From Oscillibacter sp. MSJ-31 (GTDB lineage Bacteria; Bacillota; Clostridia; Oscillospirales; Oscillospiraceae), in the NCBI RefSeq assembly GCF_018918025.1, contig NZ_JAHLPT010000007.1, positions 1 to 64,000 of the forward strand: a DNA stretch of 64,000 nt, in the 5' to 3' direction. A program made the translations under genes and the position numbers. Position 1 is the first letter of the stretch. Every line of letters begins with the position of its first letter. The notes below the pieces were generated by a model. It did not search any database. It was not told the DNA's origin and saw only the letters and a list, made by a program, of their open reading frames with translations. This document shows positions 1 to 8,707 of this stretch, one piece after another.

Positions 1-255
1 TTCGACTGCCCGAAGGGCGCGTTCTACCTGATGGCGGCTCTGCCGGTGGACAATGCCGACACCTTCCAGCGCTGGCTGCTCGAGGAGTTCAACGACAACG
101 GCGAGACCGTCATGTTCGCCCCCGGCGCGCCGATGTACGCAACGCCCGGCAAGGGTCTCAACGAGGTGCGTATGGCGTATGTCATCGAGTGCGAGAAGCT
201 CGAGCGCGCGATGGATATTCTCAAAAAAGCCATCGAGGTGTATAACGCGAAATGA
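1..255 (+). CDS. Pyridoxal-phosphate aminotransferase (aspartate aminotransferase-like), C-terminal part
   Basis: The reading frame is open from the first base and gives about 84 residues, so the start lies outside the window. The stretch with PKGAFYLMAALP, FAPGAPMYATPGKGLNEVRMAY and a final helix rich in E and K matches the small C-terminal domain of class I/II PLP aminotransferases, in which the conserved Arg of NEVRMAY binds the substrate carboxylate. These enzymes swap amino groups between amino acids and 2-oxo acids in the cytoplasm. The PLP lysine lies in the missing part, so substrate cannot be assigned. No gene follows on the same strand; mobile-element debris begins right after the stop. 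Confidence 0.85.
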   Translation, partial: FDCPKGAFYLMAALPVDNADTFQRWLLEEFNDNGETVMFAPGAPMYATPGKGLNEVRMAYVIECEKLERAMDILKKAIEVYNAK

Positions 256-267
256 AGGCATAGTATA

Positions 268-666
268 TTAACTTTTTGGTGGATTTGCAGCACCAAATAC
301 TACTTTGTCAACAGCCTTGAACTGCTTAAAAGAAAGTAGCACGATTTTCTCCGCCGCATTGAAGGTGTTGTTCATCGCACCTACCCACGCCATCTGATCC
401 TCGGCTTTTAGCTGCTCTGTGATGCCTTGCGCCTGTGCCATCTGCTCGATCAGCAGCCGCAGCATCTTATTTGCTTCACGATCAGTCTCGCTGAGGTGAT
501 GCGTCAGTTGACCGGACGTTTTCAAATTGGTATAGGTTGCTCTACGGTGTTCTTTCAGATACTTGAGCCGCATACGGCCAAAGCGTCCATAAGTTGCTGG
601 TTCTTCCTCGGATAGCACCAAATTCGGCAGGTAGTAATCTCCGTACTTGCTATATGTGATTTCCAT
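268..666 (-). CDS. TnpV-like transposon-encoded protein
   Basis: This 132-residue protein begins MEITYSKYGDYYLPNL and contains GRMRLKYLKEHR, the LKTSGQL segment and QLKAEDQMAWVGAMNN, the pattern of TnpV proteins carried by Firmicutes transposons and conjugative elements. Their function is unknown. The C-terminal 25 residues (from LSFKQF) do not resemble the usual short TnpV ending and may be read-through into flanking DNA after a break. It lies next to a truncated integrase and a tRNA-end-like sequence, so it is best read as part of a decayed mobile element. Family assignment is by remembered motif, not by a search. Confidence 0.7.
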   Translation of the reverse strand: MEITYSKYGDYYLPNLVLSEEEPATYGRFGRMRLKYLKEHRRATYTNLKTSGQLTHHLSETDREANKMLRLLIEQMAQAQGITEQLKAEDQMAWVGAMNNTFNAAEKIVLLSFKQFKAVDKVVFGAANPPKS

Positions 667-830
667 TGTGTGACAGTCCTTTCTTGAGCTTTGATTTTAC
701 CCTTATTTGTACCCTTTATAGCGTTAGCTCTTATAAAACAACTGGACTGACTGGTACTGTGTTTTATAGTTTCAGAACTGTTTATCACAAAATTTGATGG
801 AATTTGTTGCAAAAGGGAACTTTTCTTGAA

Positions 831-853
831 TTCGAGTCCTGTACCGCGCACCA
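831..853. other. tRNA 3'-end-like sequence, possible old attachment site
   Basis: The 23 bases start with a T-loop sequence (TTCGAGTCC) and end in GCACCA, like the last part of a tRNA gene. The bases before the loop cannot form a T-stem, so only the 3' end is present. It sits about 80 bp beyond the end of the integrase remnant, where attachment sites of tyrosine recombinases usually lie. Inference: a leftover att half-site. Confidence 0.45.
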
Positions 854-861
854 CAGAAAAG

Positions 862-899
862 TCTTGAAGCCACAAGGGTTTCAAGGCTTTTTCTTTTGC
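862..899. terminator. Hairpin with T-rich flanks beyond the integrase remnant
   Basis: CTTGAA and TTCAAG arms enclose a short loop, with CTTTTTCTTTT on the plus side and ACTTTTC on the minus side. It could stop transcripts leaving the integrase remnant or form part of the attachment region. Confidence 0.35.
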
Positions 900-931
900 C
901 TAAAACGGCGTTTTGTTCCACGTTTGTTCCA

Positions 932-1843
932 CTATGCCTTTTTCTTTCCAAAATTGACCGGGAGCGCTGCTGCAAGACCGGCACTTGCTTCAGCCTGTGC
1001 AGTCTCGAAGGCGTGGGAATAGATGTTCAGCGTGGTCGATGTCTGAGAGTGGCCGAGCGCGGCAGAAACGGTGCGCACATCGGTGTGATTGGCGATGAGC
1101 AGCGAGGCATTGAGATGTCGAAACTGATGGATGCCGTACCACGGCAGGCCGTGACGTTCGCAAAGCTCTTTTCCCCAGTCATAGAAATCGCCGGGGCGTG
1201 CCGGCGATCCGTCGAGCTTGGTAAAGAGTCGGCCACTCTCGTGCCATTGGTCACCCAGCTCCATACGCCGCATGGATTGCTCTGCCCGTAGCGCCTTCAC
1301 CATGTCGAAGATCCACACAGGGAGTTTCAGGGAGCGATGAGAGCGTGCTGTCTTTGGCGGGCCTGTGAATATTCCATGCGCTGGATCGTAGAGGGAGACG
1401 CGCTCGACCGTGACGACGTTGGTTGTGAAGTTGAAATCTCGGAACTCGAAGCCGAGCAGCTCCTCGCGGCGGTATCCGCCGAAGATTGCCAGCACGAAAA
1501 AGACCACATAGCGCAGCGGCTCACCGTCAAGCGCGTCGAGGAACGCTTGTGTCTCTTCTATGGTGAAGATCTTCTTCTCACCCTCCTGGCGCTCCGGGAG
1601 CACAATACGCGAACAGGGATTCTCTTTGACCACGCCCATCCGCAAGGCATAGGCGAACACGCTGGAGACGAACGAGAGGTAATTTCGGATGGATTTAGGG
1701 TGGAGGCCCTTGGTGGCGTCTTTCTCATTTGCTCCCGGCTCAGACAGGCCGGAGATAAACTTCTGAAGCTGCCGCGCGGTGATCTTGTCCATGTAGAGAT
1801 GTCCCAGAGCCGGATAAGCTAACGCAGAAATCTTCTGCCAGCT
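932..1843 (-). pseudogene. Tyrosine recombinase (phage/ICE integrase), N-terminus missing
   Basis: An ATG-initiated frame of 286 residues holds most of a tyrosine recombinase: the core-binding helix domain (TARQLQKFISGL, KSIRNYLSFVSSVF) and the catalytic domain with Arg in GGYRREELLG, HQFRH, LGH and the nucleophile Tyr in NIYSH. In the same frame upstream, about 17 further codons (ending AYPALGHLY) still look like integrase before a TGA at 1844-1846. The arm-binding domain and first part of the core-binding domain, roughly 80-100 residues, are absent. The catalytic residues are intact, but loss of arm-site binding should prevent normal integration. Confidence 0.8.
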
Positions 1844-1968
1844 TCACCTATATTGCAATACAAATTCAACCGTGTATTCATCAACAACTTTAGCCTCTTT
1901 TACCGCAGAAAAGAGATAGCCAAAGCCTTCGCCAAGTGTAAGCATACGTGTCATCGTATTGAGCGAAA
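1844..1968 (-). pseudogene. Fragment of a family 5 (oligopeptide-type) ABC transporter solute-binding protein
   Basis: About 40 codons in the integrase frame read SLNTMTRMLTLGEGFGYLF then SAVKEAKVVDEYTVEFVL and stop at TGA 1844. The pattern SLNTM, GEGFGYLF and VVDEYTVEF is typical of a short segment from the middle of family 5 substrate-binding proteins. No start, signal peptide or remaining gene is present. The scrap is probably what was left when the neighbouring integrase fragment was joined here. Confidence 0.5.
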
Positions 1969-2017
1969 GCTGACCCGCACAGAAAATACGGCGACCGCGC
2001 TCTGCTGAAGGTTGATC

Positions 2018-2569
2018 TTACGGCTCATTGCTCGTGCTTGGCGAGGTATTGTCAATAATTTCCCATTTTTCGGTTTTCGGGTCCTGAACCAAATAGAAAT
2101 ACTGTTCCGTGTAACCGTCGTCCAGAAAGGTTTTTGTATGGTCGTACTCCACATAGTATTTTGCCGAAACCACGACAAAATGCTCGGATAGATATTCGTC
2201 CGTCCAGCCTCTTGATCCGGCGAGCTCGCTGCCGGCGTACATCCGGACAACACGCTCGGTTTCGCTTTCGTCCACGTTAATCGCCTCGATGCGCACGCAG
2301 ATCGTATACACCTTGTTGGCCTGCCCCTCGATCGCACTTTGGACGGTTTGCGTCGGATCGGCGGAGGGCTTTTGAAACCACCGGTCAAACAGCCCAAGCT
2401 CATGCGCCGTAAAACCGCAAAGTGCCAATACGGCAACGATGGCGGCGATCAGTAGGACGAGCTTTTTGGGGCTTGCCTTCGATGTGTACGGGCGTTTGTA
2501 GGAGAGGGCCTCCGCGACATATCGGTCATCCAGCTCGCTCATGGCCTCGGCAAACTGTCTTGCATTCAT
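2018..2569 (-). CDS. Putative membrane-bound anti-sigma factor
   Basis: The 183-residue product has a short cytoplasmic N-terminus (ARQFAEAMSELDDRYVAEAL), one membrane segment near residues 36-56 (KLVLLIAAIVAVLALCGF) and an extracytoplasmic domain rich in acidic and aromatic residues. Its ATG overlaps the stop of the upstream sigma-factor gene by four bases (ATGA), so the two are translationally coupled. That layout and single-pass topology are typical of Firmicutes anti-sigma factors that hold their ECF sigma at the membrane. The start was chosen at this overlap; a longer frame upstream only shadows the sigma gene. The signal sensed is unknown. Confidence 0.65.
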   Translation of the reverse strand: MNARQFAEAMSELDDRYVAEALSYKRPYTSKASPKKLVLLIAAIVAVLALCGFTAHELGLFDRWFQKPSADPTQTVQSAIEGQANKVYTICVRIEAINVDESETERVVRMYAGSELAGSRGWTDEYLSEHFVVVSAKYYVEYDHTKTFLDDGYTEQYFYLVQDPKTEKWEIIDNTSPSTSNEP

Positions 2570-3126
2570 ATAAACACCTCTCGTTCGATCAGATATTGTC
2601 TCAGCTTTTCGCGGATGCGGGTCAGCCGGACGGAGACATTTTTCTCTGTAAGCCCCATAAGCCCGGCGATGTCCCTGCAGCTGTCGGAAAACCAATAGCG
2701 GCGCATAAAGAGAACGCGGTTTTCGACGGTCAGCGTGTCCAAAAATCTTTCGATGATATGAGCTAACTCTACGGCCTCGATCTCGGCTTCCACTGCGTTG
2801 GTGGCTGCTATGCAGGCTTCGATCTCCTCCATAGCAATTGTATAGCGACTGCTTCGTTTGGCTGCTTCTTTTCTGTGATAGAGGTTCAAGGAAATGTTCC
2901 GGACGATTTTACAGATGTAGGTCAGCAGCGGGTCGGGCTTCACCGGCGGGATCGCGTTCCATGCGCCTAAGTAAGCGTCATTGACGCATTCCTCCGCGTC
3001 CTGCCGGTCGTTCACAATGTTGTATGATAATTTGCGGCAGGCTTTACCGTATTTTATATCCAGCTCTCGTATGCCCTGCTCTGAACGCTCAAAGAATAAT
3101 TCGATGATTCCTGCATCTTCCATCAC
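2566..3126 (-). CDS. ECF-type RNA polymerase sigma factor
   Basis: The 186-residue protein shows sigma-70 region 2 (DAEECVNDAYLGAWNAIPP, then TYICKIVRNISLNLYHR) and region 4 with a helix-turn-helix (SCRDIAGLMGLTEKNVSVRLTRIREKLRQYL). It lacks regions 1 and 3, as ECF sigmas do. It would direct RNA polymerase to a small regulon, usually including its own operon. A good ribosome-binding site (GGAAAGGAGG) precedes the start; the first two codons are both ATG, so the true start could be one codon later. The gene overlaps the putative anti-sigma gene by ATGA. Confidence 0.88.
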   Translation of the reverse strand: MMEDAGIIELFFERSEQGIRELDIKYGKACRKLSYNIVNDRQDAEECVNDAYLGAWNAIPPVKPDPLLTYICKIVRNISLNLYHRKEAAKRSSRYTIAMEEIEACIAATNAVEAEIEAVELAHIIERFLDTLTVENRVLFMRRYWFSDSCRDIAGLMGLTEKNVSVRLTRIREKLRQYLIEREVFI

Positions 3127-3462
3127 TTGTACCGCCTCCTTTCCGGCTTCACCTGTATATTACGGCTTTGACCGCAAATACTACATGATTTTCAAGGCTT
3201 TTCCGAAAATTATAGCAGAATTTTGAGAGCGCTTCTACCCATGCCGCTTACGCTGCTTTTCCGCCGCTTCGCTTGCCGAATTGCGGCGTCTGCCGTTTGG
3301 CGGTGCGGCTGCTCCGACGAGCGGGGCTTCGTACAAAAAAGAGACGAGGCGGCCGGATGGCTGCTTCGTCTCCTGACATTTTGTCGGGGCGCGATGGCGC
3401 CTGTATTGCCGCCGCTCCTCCCAAACATACCCCGTCCCTGAATACAAGCTCTGCGCCGCAGG

Positions 3463-3660
3463 CTACGGCTCCGAGAACCGCTCGTTCTCCGGCTCCGCCG
3501 CGTCGGCGGCGCGGCGCTCCGTCTCCGCAAGGGCGGCACGGTGACCGGTGAGCGCCGCAAAGGGCGCGAACTGCGCCGCGCGGTCGCGCATGGGCATCCG
3601 CGGATGCGTCTGCGGCTCGGGGTGCGGCAGGTCGATGATATCGTCGTATTTTCCGCTCAT
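3463..3660 (-). CDS. Small conserved protein coupled to the Y-family polymerase gene
   Basis: The 65-residue product begins MSGKYDDIIDLPHPEPQTHP and continues with RMPMRDRAAQFAPFAALTGH, a motif seen in small proteins encoded beside UmuC/DinB-like polymerases in Clostridia and sometimes called YolD-like. Its ATG overlaps the polymerase stop by four bases. Relatives as I remember them are around 110-130 residues; here the C-terminal half is missing, so this copy may be truncated. The function of the family is not established; the genetic link suggests a role in translesion synthesis or its control. Confidence 0.65.
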   Translation of the reverse strand: MSGKYDDIIDLPHPEPQTHPRMPMRDRAAQFAPFAALTGHRAALAETERRAADAAEPENERFSEP

Positions 3661-5177
3661 GCCTTGTGTCCTCCGATCTGGCGGTTCCGCTCGCGTGCGG
3701 TCGCCCCGTCAAGGTAGCTGCCGCCGCTGAGGATGGCGTTTTTGCCGTACTTTTTCTTGATGTCCAGCAGGGCCTCCTGGATCCGGCGCTCCCGCTCCTG
3801 CCTGACTTCCTCCTGCCGAAGCTGCCGCTCCTGCGCCGCGGGATCGTCAAAGAGGCTGAACTGCACCGGCTGCTCCGGCTCACGCAGGACATCCTCCTCG
3901 CGCACGAGCCGGTTGGCGGTGACGGTCAGACGGCGGACCGTCAGCTTCGGGTCGGCCTTTTCGTCATAGACGCCGAGCACGGCATCCACGATGCGGCGCA
4001 CCGAGGATGTTTTCTGCCCCAGCGTCGCTGTGCCGTGCGCGTGCTTTGGAATTTTTCGGCCGTAAGGGTCGAGCACCGTCTCGCCGCGGTAGCTGCCGCT
4101 TGCCGTGTTTTCAATGTCGTATCCGACCGTCAGCGTGAGCTGGTCGGTCACGATCCGCTTTTCCAGCAGCTCCAGCGCGACCGCCTCGGCCATCTCCCGC
4201 ACGACGAGCCGCGCCTTGTCATAGGGATAGGGGCATTGCAGCACCTGACCGGAGCTGATGCTGTTCGTTTCCGGCCGGTAGGCCTTGATGTCCGCCATGC
4301 GGCACGGCTCCCAGCCCCAGGCGTGGTCGATGAGCAGCTCGGCATTGACGCCGAATAGCTTATAGAGGAGCCCCTCGTTATAATACTCGTTCGGCTTCCC
4401 GATGGAGCAGCGCGCGACGTCGCCCATTGTATACAGCCCGTGCTCCTCCAGCTTTTTCGCGTAGCCGCGGCCCACGCGCCAGAAGTCCGTCAGCGGACGG
4501 TGCTCCCAAAGCAGCGCGCGGTAGCTCCGCTCGTCAAGCTGCGCGATGCGCACGCCGTTCTCGTCCGGCGAAACACGCTTGGCCATCATGTCCATGGCAA
4601 CCTTGCAGAGATAGAGGTTGCTGCCGATGCCCGCCGTCGCCGTGATGCCCGTCGTGTGCAGCACGTCGAGGATCATGGTCTTCGCCAGCTCGCGGGCGGT
4701 CGTGCGGTAGGTCTCCAGATAGCCGGTAACGTCCATCAGCACCTCGTCGATGGAGTAGGTGTGGATATCCTCAGGCGAAATATACTTTAGGTAGATGCCG
4801 TAGATCTGCATACTGACCTCGATGTATTTCGCCATGCGCGGCGGCGCCACCAGATAGTCGACCGCGAGGGACGCGTCGGCCTTCAGCGCAAGGGCGTCCG
4901 CGCTCTTTCCGGTCAGCCGCCCGCCCGGCGCGCGGCGCTGCCGTTCGGCGTTGACCTGCCGCACGCGCTCGACTACCTCGAAGAGCCGCGCACGGCCCGG
5001 GATGCCGTAGGCCTTCAGCGCCGGCGACACCGCGAGGCAGATGGTCTTTTCCGTGCGGCTCGGGTCTGCCACCACAAGGTTCGTCTGCATCGGGTCCAGG
5101 CCGCGCTCCATGCACTCTACGGACGCGTAATACGACTTGAGATCAATGGCGATATAGGTCCGCTCGTTTTGCAGCAT
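3657..5177 (-). CDS. Y-family DNA polymerase (UmuC/DinB-like)
   Basis: This 506-residue protein is a translesion polymerase. The N-terminal palm motif AIDLKSYYASVE supplies the first catalytic Asp, and YSIDEVLMDVT supplies the second acidic pair. GITATAGIGSNLYLCKVAMD belongs to the palm, and the HhH-like segment VGRGYAKKLEEHGLYTMGD follows. The C-terminal part (about residues 330-430) is the little-finger DNA-binding domain, and QFSLFDD near residue 440 looks like a beta-clamp-binding motif. It is longer than E. coli DinB (about 350) and resembles the UmuC-like proteins common in Firmicutes. The start has a strong GGGGAGGG site. It is coupled to the small gene downstream and preceded by a palindrome overlapping its promoter. 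Confidence 0.93.
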   Translation of the reverse strand: MLQNERTYIAIDLKSYYASVECMERGLDPMQTNLVVADPSRTEKTICLAVSPALKAYGIPGRARLFEVVERVRQVNAERQRRAPGGRLTGKSADALALKADASLAVDYLVAPPRMAKYIEVSMQIYGIYLKYISPEDIHTYSIDEVLMDVTGYLETYRTTARELAKTMILDVLHTTGITATAGIGSNLYLCKVAMDMMAKRVSPDENGVRIAQLDERSYRALLWEHRPLTDFWRVGRGYAKKLEEHGLYTMGDVARCSIGKPNEYYNEGLLYKLFGVNAELLIDHAWGWEPCRMADIKAYRPETNSISSGQVLQCPYPYDKARLVVREMAEAVALELLEKRIVTDQLTLTVGYDIENTASGSYRGETVLDPYGRKIPKHAHGTATLGQKTSSVRRIVDAVLGVYDEKADPKLTVRRLTVTANRLVREEDVLREPEQPVQFSLFDDPAAQERQLRQEEVRQERERRIQEALLDIKKKYGKNAILSGGSYLDGATARERNRQIGGHKA

Positions 5178-5202
5178 GGCGCAGCCCTCCCCTCTGTCGG
5201 AC

Positions 5203-5244
5203 AGTATACCACAACGCTCGAATTAGAACAAGAGTTTTATTCTA
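5203..5244 (-). promoter_or_regulatory. Promoter with overlapping inverted repeat ahead of the Y-family polymerase
   Basis: On the minus strand TTGTTC (5226-5231) and TATACT (5203-5208) are 17 bp apart. An imperfect inverted repeat (plus-strand arms TAGAACAA and TTATTCTA, 5 bp apart, 5224-5244) covers the -35. It contains GAAC/GTTC-like halves but not the exact spacing of the known Firmicutes LexA box. A damage-responsive operator is possible but unproven. Confidence 0.45.
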
Positions 5245-5269
5245 TAATATTTGGCGCCGGAAGTATCGT

Positions 5270-7069
5270 TCAGCGGGTGAGGGCGTCGAGCTCATCGACC
5301 AGCTCGCCGAACATGGCGAGCGCGGCGTCGACCGGCGCAGGGGTGCTCATATCCACGCCCGCGAGCTTCAGAAGCGAGATAGGGTCGGTGCTGCTGCCGC
5401 CGGAAAGGAAGCGCTTGTAGTCCGCAACGGCAGGCTCGCCCTCGCGCAGGATGCGATCAGCCAGAGCGACCGCGGCGGAGAAGCCGGTGGCGTACTGGAA
5501 CACATAGTAATTGTAATAGAAGTGCGGGATGCGCGCCCACTCGAGCGCGATCTGCGCGTCGCTCACCATGTCGGGGCCGAAGTAGAGGCGGTTGAGCGCG
5601 AGGTATTTTTCGTCCAGCGCGTCGGCGGTCAGCGTCTCGCCGCGCTCTGCCATGCGTCCCAGCTCGCGCTCGAACTCGGCAAACATCGTCTGGCGGTAGA
5701 CCGTGCCCTTGAACTGGTCGAGGAAATGATTGATGAGATAGGCCCGCTCGCGCTTATCGGTGCTTTTGTTCAGCAGATGCCGCATGAGCAGCACCTCGTT
5801 GCAGGTCGAGGCGACCTCGGCGACGAAGATGACGTAGTCGCTCGTGCAGACGGGCTGATGCTTGCAGCTCAGATAGCTGTGCATGGCGTGGCCCATCTCG
5901 TGCGCGATGGTGAACTGGCTGTCGAGGTCGTCGGTCTGATTGAGCAGAACGTAGGGGTGCGGGCGCGCGATGCCGGAGGAGTACGCGCCGCCGCGCTTGC
6001 CGACGTTGGGATACACGTCGAGCCAGCGATGGTCAAAGCCCTCGCGCAGCATGGCGGTATAATCCTCGCCGAGCACGGCGAGCGCGTCGAGCACGGTGGC
6101 CTTCGCCTGCTCAAAGGGGATCTCCTCCGCCACGTCGGGGACGATGGGCGTATAGACGTCGTACATGTGCAGCTCGTCCACACCGAGCAGACGGCGGCGC
6201 AGGGCGACATAGCGGTACATCCTGTCGAGGTTCGCGTGGACGCTCTCGATGAGGCTGTCGTAAACGCTCACCGGCACCTCGGCCGCGTCGAGCGCGGCGT
6301 CGAGCGTGGAGGGGTACCTGCGCGCGTTCGCAAAAAAGCGGAGCTGCTTGAACTGCGCGTCAAGCGTCGCGGCGAGCGTATTGCGATAGCCGCCGAGCGT
6401 TGCGTAGTAGGTCTCAAACGCATTGCGCCGCAGTGTGCGGTCGCCGCTTTGGAGCAGGGGAACAAAGGTCGCATCGGTCAGCGGCTGCTCCGCGCCCGCG
6501 CCGTCGGTCACGGCGGGAAAGCGGAGATCGGCGTTGTGGAACACGCCGAAGATGGCGTCGGGGCTGTCGGCCATCTCGCCGGCATTCGCCAGCAGCGCCT
6601 CGCACTCCGGGGAGAGGATGTGCGCCCTGCGGCGGCGGACCCGCTCGATGGGACGGCGATAGGTCGCCAGCTCCGGCTGCTCGGCGTAGAAGCGCGTGAG
6701 CGTTTCATCGCCGAGTGCAAGCAGCTCGCTCGCGGCGAACGCGCCCGCGCCGGAGAGCGTGACGGACAGGCTCAGCGCCTTGCCGCGCAGGTCCTGATAA
6801 AAGCCGTTCGAGGTATCCTCGTCCGCCTTGCAGTTGGCGTAGCCGTAGAGCCGGCCGACGCGGACATTCAGCTCATCGTCGAGCCGGAAATAGGCCAGCA
6901 GCATCTCCGCGCTCTCACCGAGGCGGCCCCGATAGGCAGCGACTGTTTCGGCATAGGGCTTGAGCGCCTCGTACTCGGCCCTCCACGCCTCGTCCGAGGG
7001 GAAGATGTCGGTGAGATCCCAGGTAAACTCGGCAGCGACCGCGCTGCGCTTGCGAATCGGCTTAGACAT
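5270..7069 (-). CDS. pepF: Oligoendopeptidase F (M3 zinc peptidase)
   Basis: The 599-residue length and full-length match in character fit PepF of the M3B family, a cytoplasmic zinc enzyme that cuts peptides of about 7-17 residues. The zinc site HEMGH lies near residue 390 in FTIAHEMGHAMHSY, with the third ligand Glu expected in the following helix (VAEVASTCNEVLL). The N-terminal helical domain and C-terminal RIPHFYYNYYVFQYATGF are typical. A GGAGG site precedes the ATG. It is transcribed alone, away from the transporter at 7364. Peptide recycling is the likely role. Confidence 0.95.
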   Translation of the reverse strand: MSKPIRKRSAVAAEFTWDLTDIFPSDEAWRAEYEALKPYAETVAAYRGRLGESAEMLLAYFRLDDELNVRVGRLYGYANCKADEDTSNGFYQDLRGKALSLSVTLSGAGAFAASELLALGDETLTRFYAEQPELATYRRPIERVRRRRAHILSPECEALLANAGEMADSPDAIFGVFHNADLRFPAVTDGAGAEQPLTDATFVPLLQSGDRTLRRNAFETYYATLGGYRNTLAATLDAQFKQLRFFANARRYPSTLDAALDAAEVPVSVYDSLIESVHANLDRMYRYVALRRRLLGVDELHMYDVYTPIVPDVAEEIPFEQAKATVLDALAVLGEDYTAMLREGFDHRWLDVYPNVGKRGGAYSSGIARPHPYVLLNQTDDLDSQFTIAHEMGHAMHSYLSCKHQPVCTSDYVIFVAEVASTCNEVLLMRHLLNKSTDKRERAYLINHFLDQFKGTVYRQTMFAEFERELGRMAERGETLTADALDEKYLALNRLYFGPDMVSDAQIALEWARIPHFYYNYYVFQYATGFSAAVALADRILREGEPAVADYKRFLSGGSSTDPISLLKLAGVDMSTPAPVDAALAMFGELVDELDALTR

Positions 7070-7219
7070 AAAATAACCTCCGTCGGGGAAAATTTCTTGT
7101 CCCTATTATGTGCAAAAAAGGCGCGGCACGCAAGCCTTTTTTGGCGCACGCCGCGGCAAATTTCGTTTTCGCTTACCGCAGCCCGGCGGTGAATCGGATC
7201 CCGTCGCCGTGATCCGGAT

Positions 7220-7266
7220 GCGTTTTCCGGAAAACGCTTGACTTTTACGCATCAAAGCTTTAGAAT
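7220..7266 (+). promoter_or_regulatory. Promoter with abutting 18-bp palindrome
   Basis: TTGACT (7238-7243) and TAGAAT (7261-7266) are 17 bp apart. A perfect palindrome, GCGTTTTCCGGAAAACGC (7220-7237), directly abuts the -35 and is probably a regulator-binding site. A second inverted repeat (about 7268-7300) lies in the leader. Confidence 0.6.
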
Positions 7267-7363
7267 AACAAAGTCCTGACCGCTGCGGGTCGGGGCTTTG
7301 CTATGATTACGGAAGGAAGCAGGCCGCCTTGCCGGGATGCGGACGGCCCAAGGGGAGAACACC

Positions 7364-8695
7364 ATGAAGCACACGAAAAACACAAAGAGCTTTGCCAGCC
7401 GCTGGGGCTTTATTCTGGCCTCGGTCGGCTCGGCGGTCGGTATGGCAAACGTATGGGGTTTTCCCAACAAGCTGGGCAGCAACGGCGGCGGGGCCTTTTT
7501 GCTGATCTACCTGCTGTTCGTGTTCATTTTCAGCTACGTCGGCCTGCCGGCGGAGTTTGCGATGGGCCGCCGCGCGGCGACCGGCACGCTGGGTGCCTAT
7601 GAAAATGCTTGGGCCACGCGCGGCAGGAGCGCGGGCAAGGCCGGCGGACTGCTCGGCTGGCTGCCGCTGGCAGGCTCCATGTGCATCGCCATCGGCTACG
7701 CCGTCATTGTGACCTACATCCTCAAGGCGCTGGCGGACTCCCTCCTCGGTACGCTCATGACCGCAGACACCGCCGCGTGGTTCGGAGCCTTCTCCGGCAC
7801 GCCCTACTCGGTCATTCCCTATCACATCGTCGTGGTCGTCGGCACGCTGCTGACGCTCTTTCTCGGCGCACACAGCATCGAAAAGACCAACAAGGTCATG
7901 ATGCCGCTCTTTTTCCTCATCTTCCTCGTTCTGGCGGTGCGCGTGGCGCTGCTGCCGAACGCGGCGGAGGGATATCTTTTCATGTTCACCCCGCGCTGGG
8001 AGGCTCTGACCGACCCGATGATCTGGATCTGGGCGATGGGGCAGGCGTTCTTCTCGCTGTCCGTCACCGGCAGCGGTATGATCGTCTACGGCGCATACCT
8101 CTCCAAGGACGAGGACGTGGTGGACGTCGCGCAGCACACGGCGCTCTTTGACACCATTGCCGCCGTGGTCGCGGCGCTGGTCATTATCCCCGCCTGCTTC
8201 TCCTACGGACTGGACGTCGGCGCGGGCCCGAGCCTGCTGTTCGTCACGCTGCCGACCATCCTGCAGGATATCCCGCTCGGCCGCCTGTTCGCCATCATTC
8301 TCTACGTTGCGATGATCTTCGCGGGCGTCAGCTCGCTGCAGAATATGTTCGAGGCCGTCGCGGAATCCCTGATGCACAAGTTCCCCAGACTCAGCCGCAC
8401 GGCGGTTCTGGTAATCCTGTGCGTGGTGTGCCTCGGCTTCGGCATCGGCATGGAGACCATCGACAAGTGGGGCCCGTGGATGGACCTCGTTTCCATTTAC
8501 ATCATTCCCATCGGCGCGACGCTCGGTGCGATCTCCTGGTTCTATGTGATGAAGAAGGACGAGCTGCTCGACGCCGTCAACACCGGCAGCGGCAAGCTGC
8601 GCGGAAACCTCTGGTACAGCGTGGGACGCTATGTCTATGTCCCGCTGGCTGTGATCCTCTGCTGCGTGGCGCTGTTCATGCACGTCGCGTTCTGA
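7364..8695 (+). CDS. Sodium-dependent transporter, NSS/SNF family
   Basis: The 443-residue protein starts with the NSS signature WGFILASVGSAVGMANVWGF, in which the unwound first helix binds sodium and substrate. About eleven or twelve hydrophobic segments follow. Bacterial members of this family co-transport amino acids with Na+ at the cytoplasmic membrane; the substrate here cannot be told. The ATG at 7364 was chosen because AGGGGAG lies 7-8 bases before it; an upstream ATG at 7337 lacks a site. The gene has its own promoter with a palindrome and ends at a strong shared terminator. Confidence 0.92.
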   Translation: MKHTKNTKSFASRWGFILASVGSAVGMANVWGFPNKLGSNGGGAFLLIYLLFVFIFSYVGLPAEFAMGRRAATGTLGAYENAWATRGRSAGKAGGLLGWLPLAGSMCIAIGYAVIVTYILKALADSLLGTLMTADTAAWFGAFSGTPYSVIPYHIVVVVGTLLTLFLGAHSIEKTNKVMMPLFFLIFLVLAVRVALLPNAAEGYLFMFTPRWEALTDPMIWIWAMGQAFFSLSVTGSGMIVYGAYLSKDEDVVDVAQHTALFDTIAAVVAALVIIPACFSYGLDVGAGPSLLFVTLPTILQDIPLGRLFAIILYVAMIFAGVSSLQNMFEAVAESLMHKFPRLSRTAVLVILCVVCLGFGIGMETIDKWGPWMDLVSIYIIPIGATLGAISWFYVMKKDELLDAVNTGSGKLRGNLWYSVGRYVYVPLAVILCCVALFMHVAF

Positions 8696-8707
8696 AAAGT
8701 GAAAAGG

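Noticed and set aside
2422-3226. Plus-strand frames opposite the sigma/anti-sigma pair
   Set aside because: They have no ribosome-binding sites or motifs, and the minus-strand pair has clear domains and ATGA coupling.
5522-7192. 556-codon plus-strand frame opposite pepF
   Set aside because: It is the antisense shadow of a GC-rich gene. The pepF frame has the zinc motif, full length and a ribosome-binding site.
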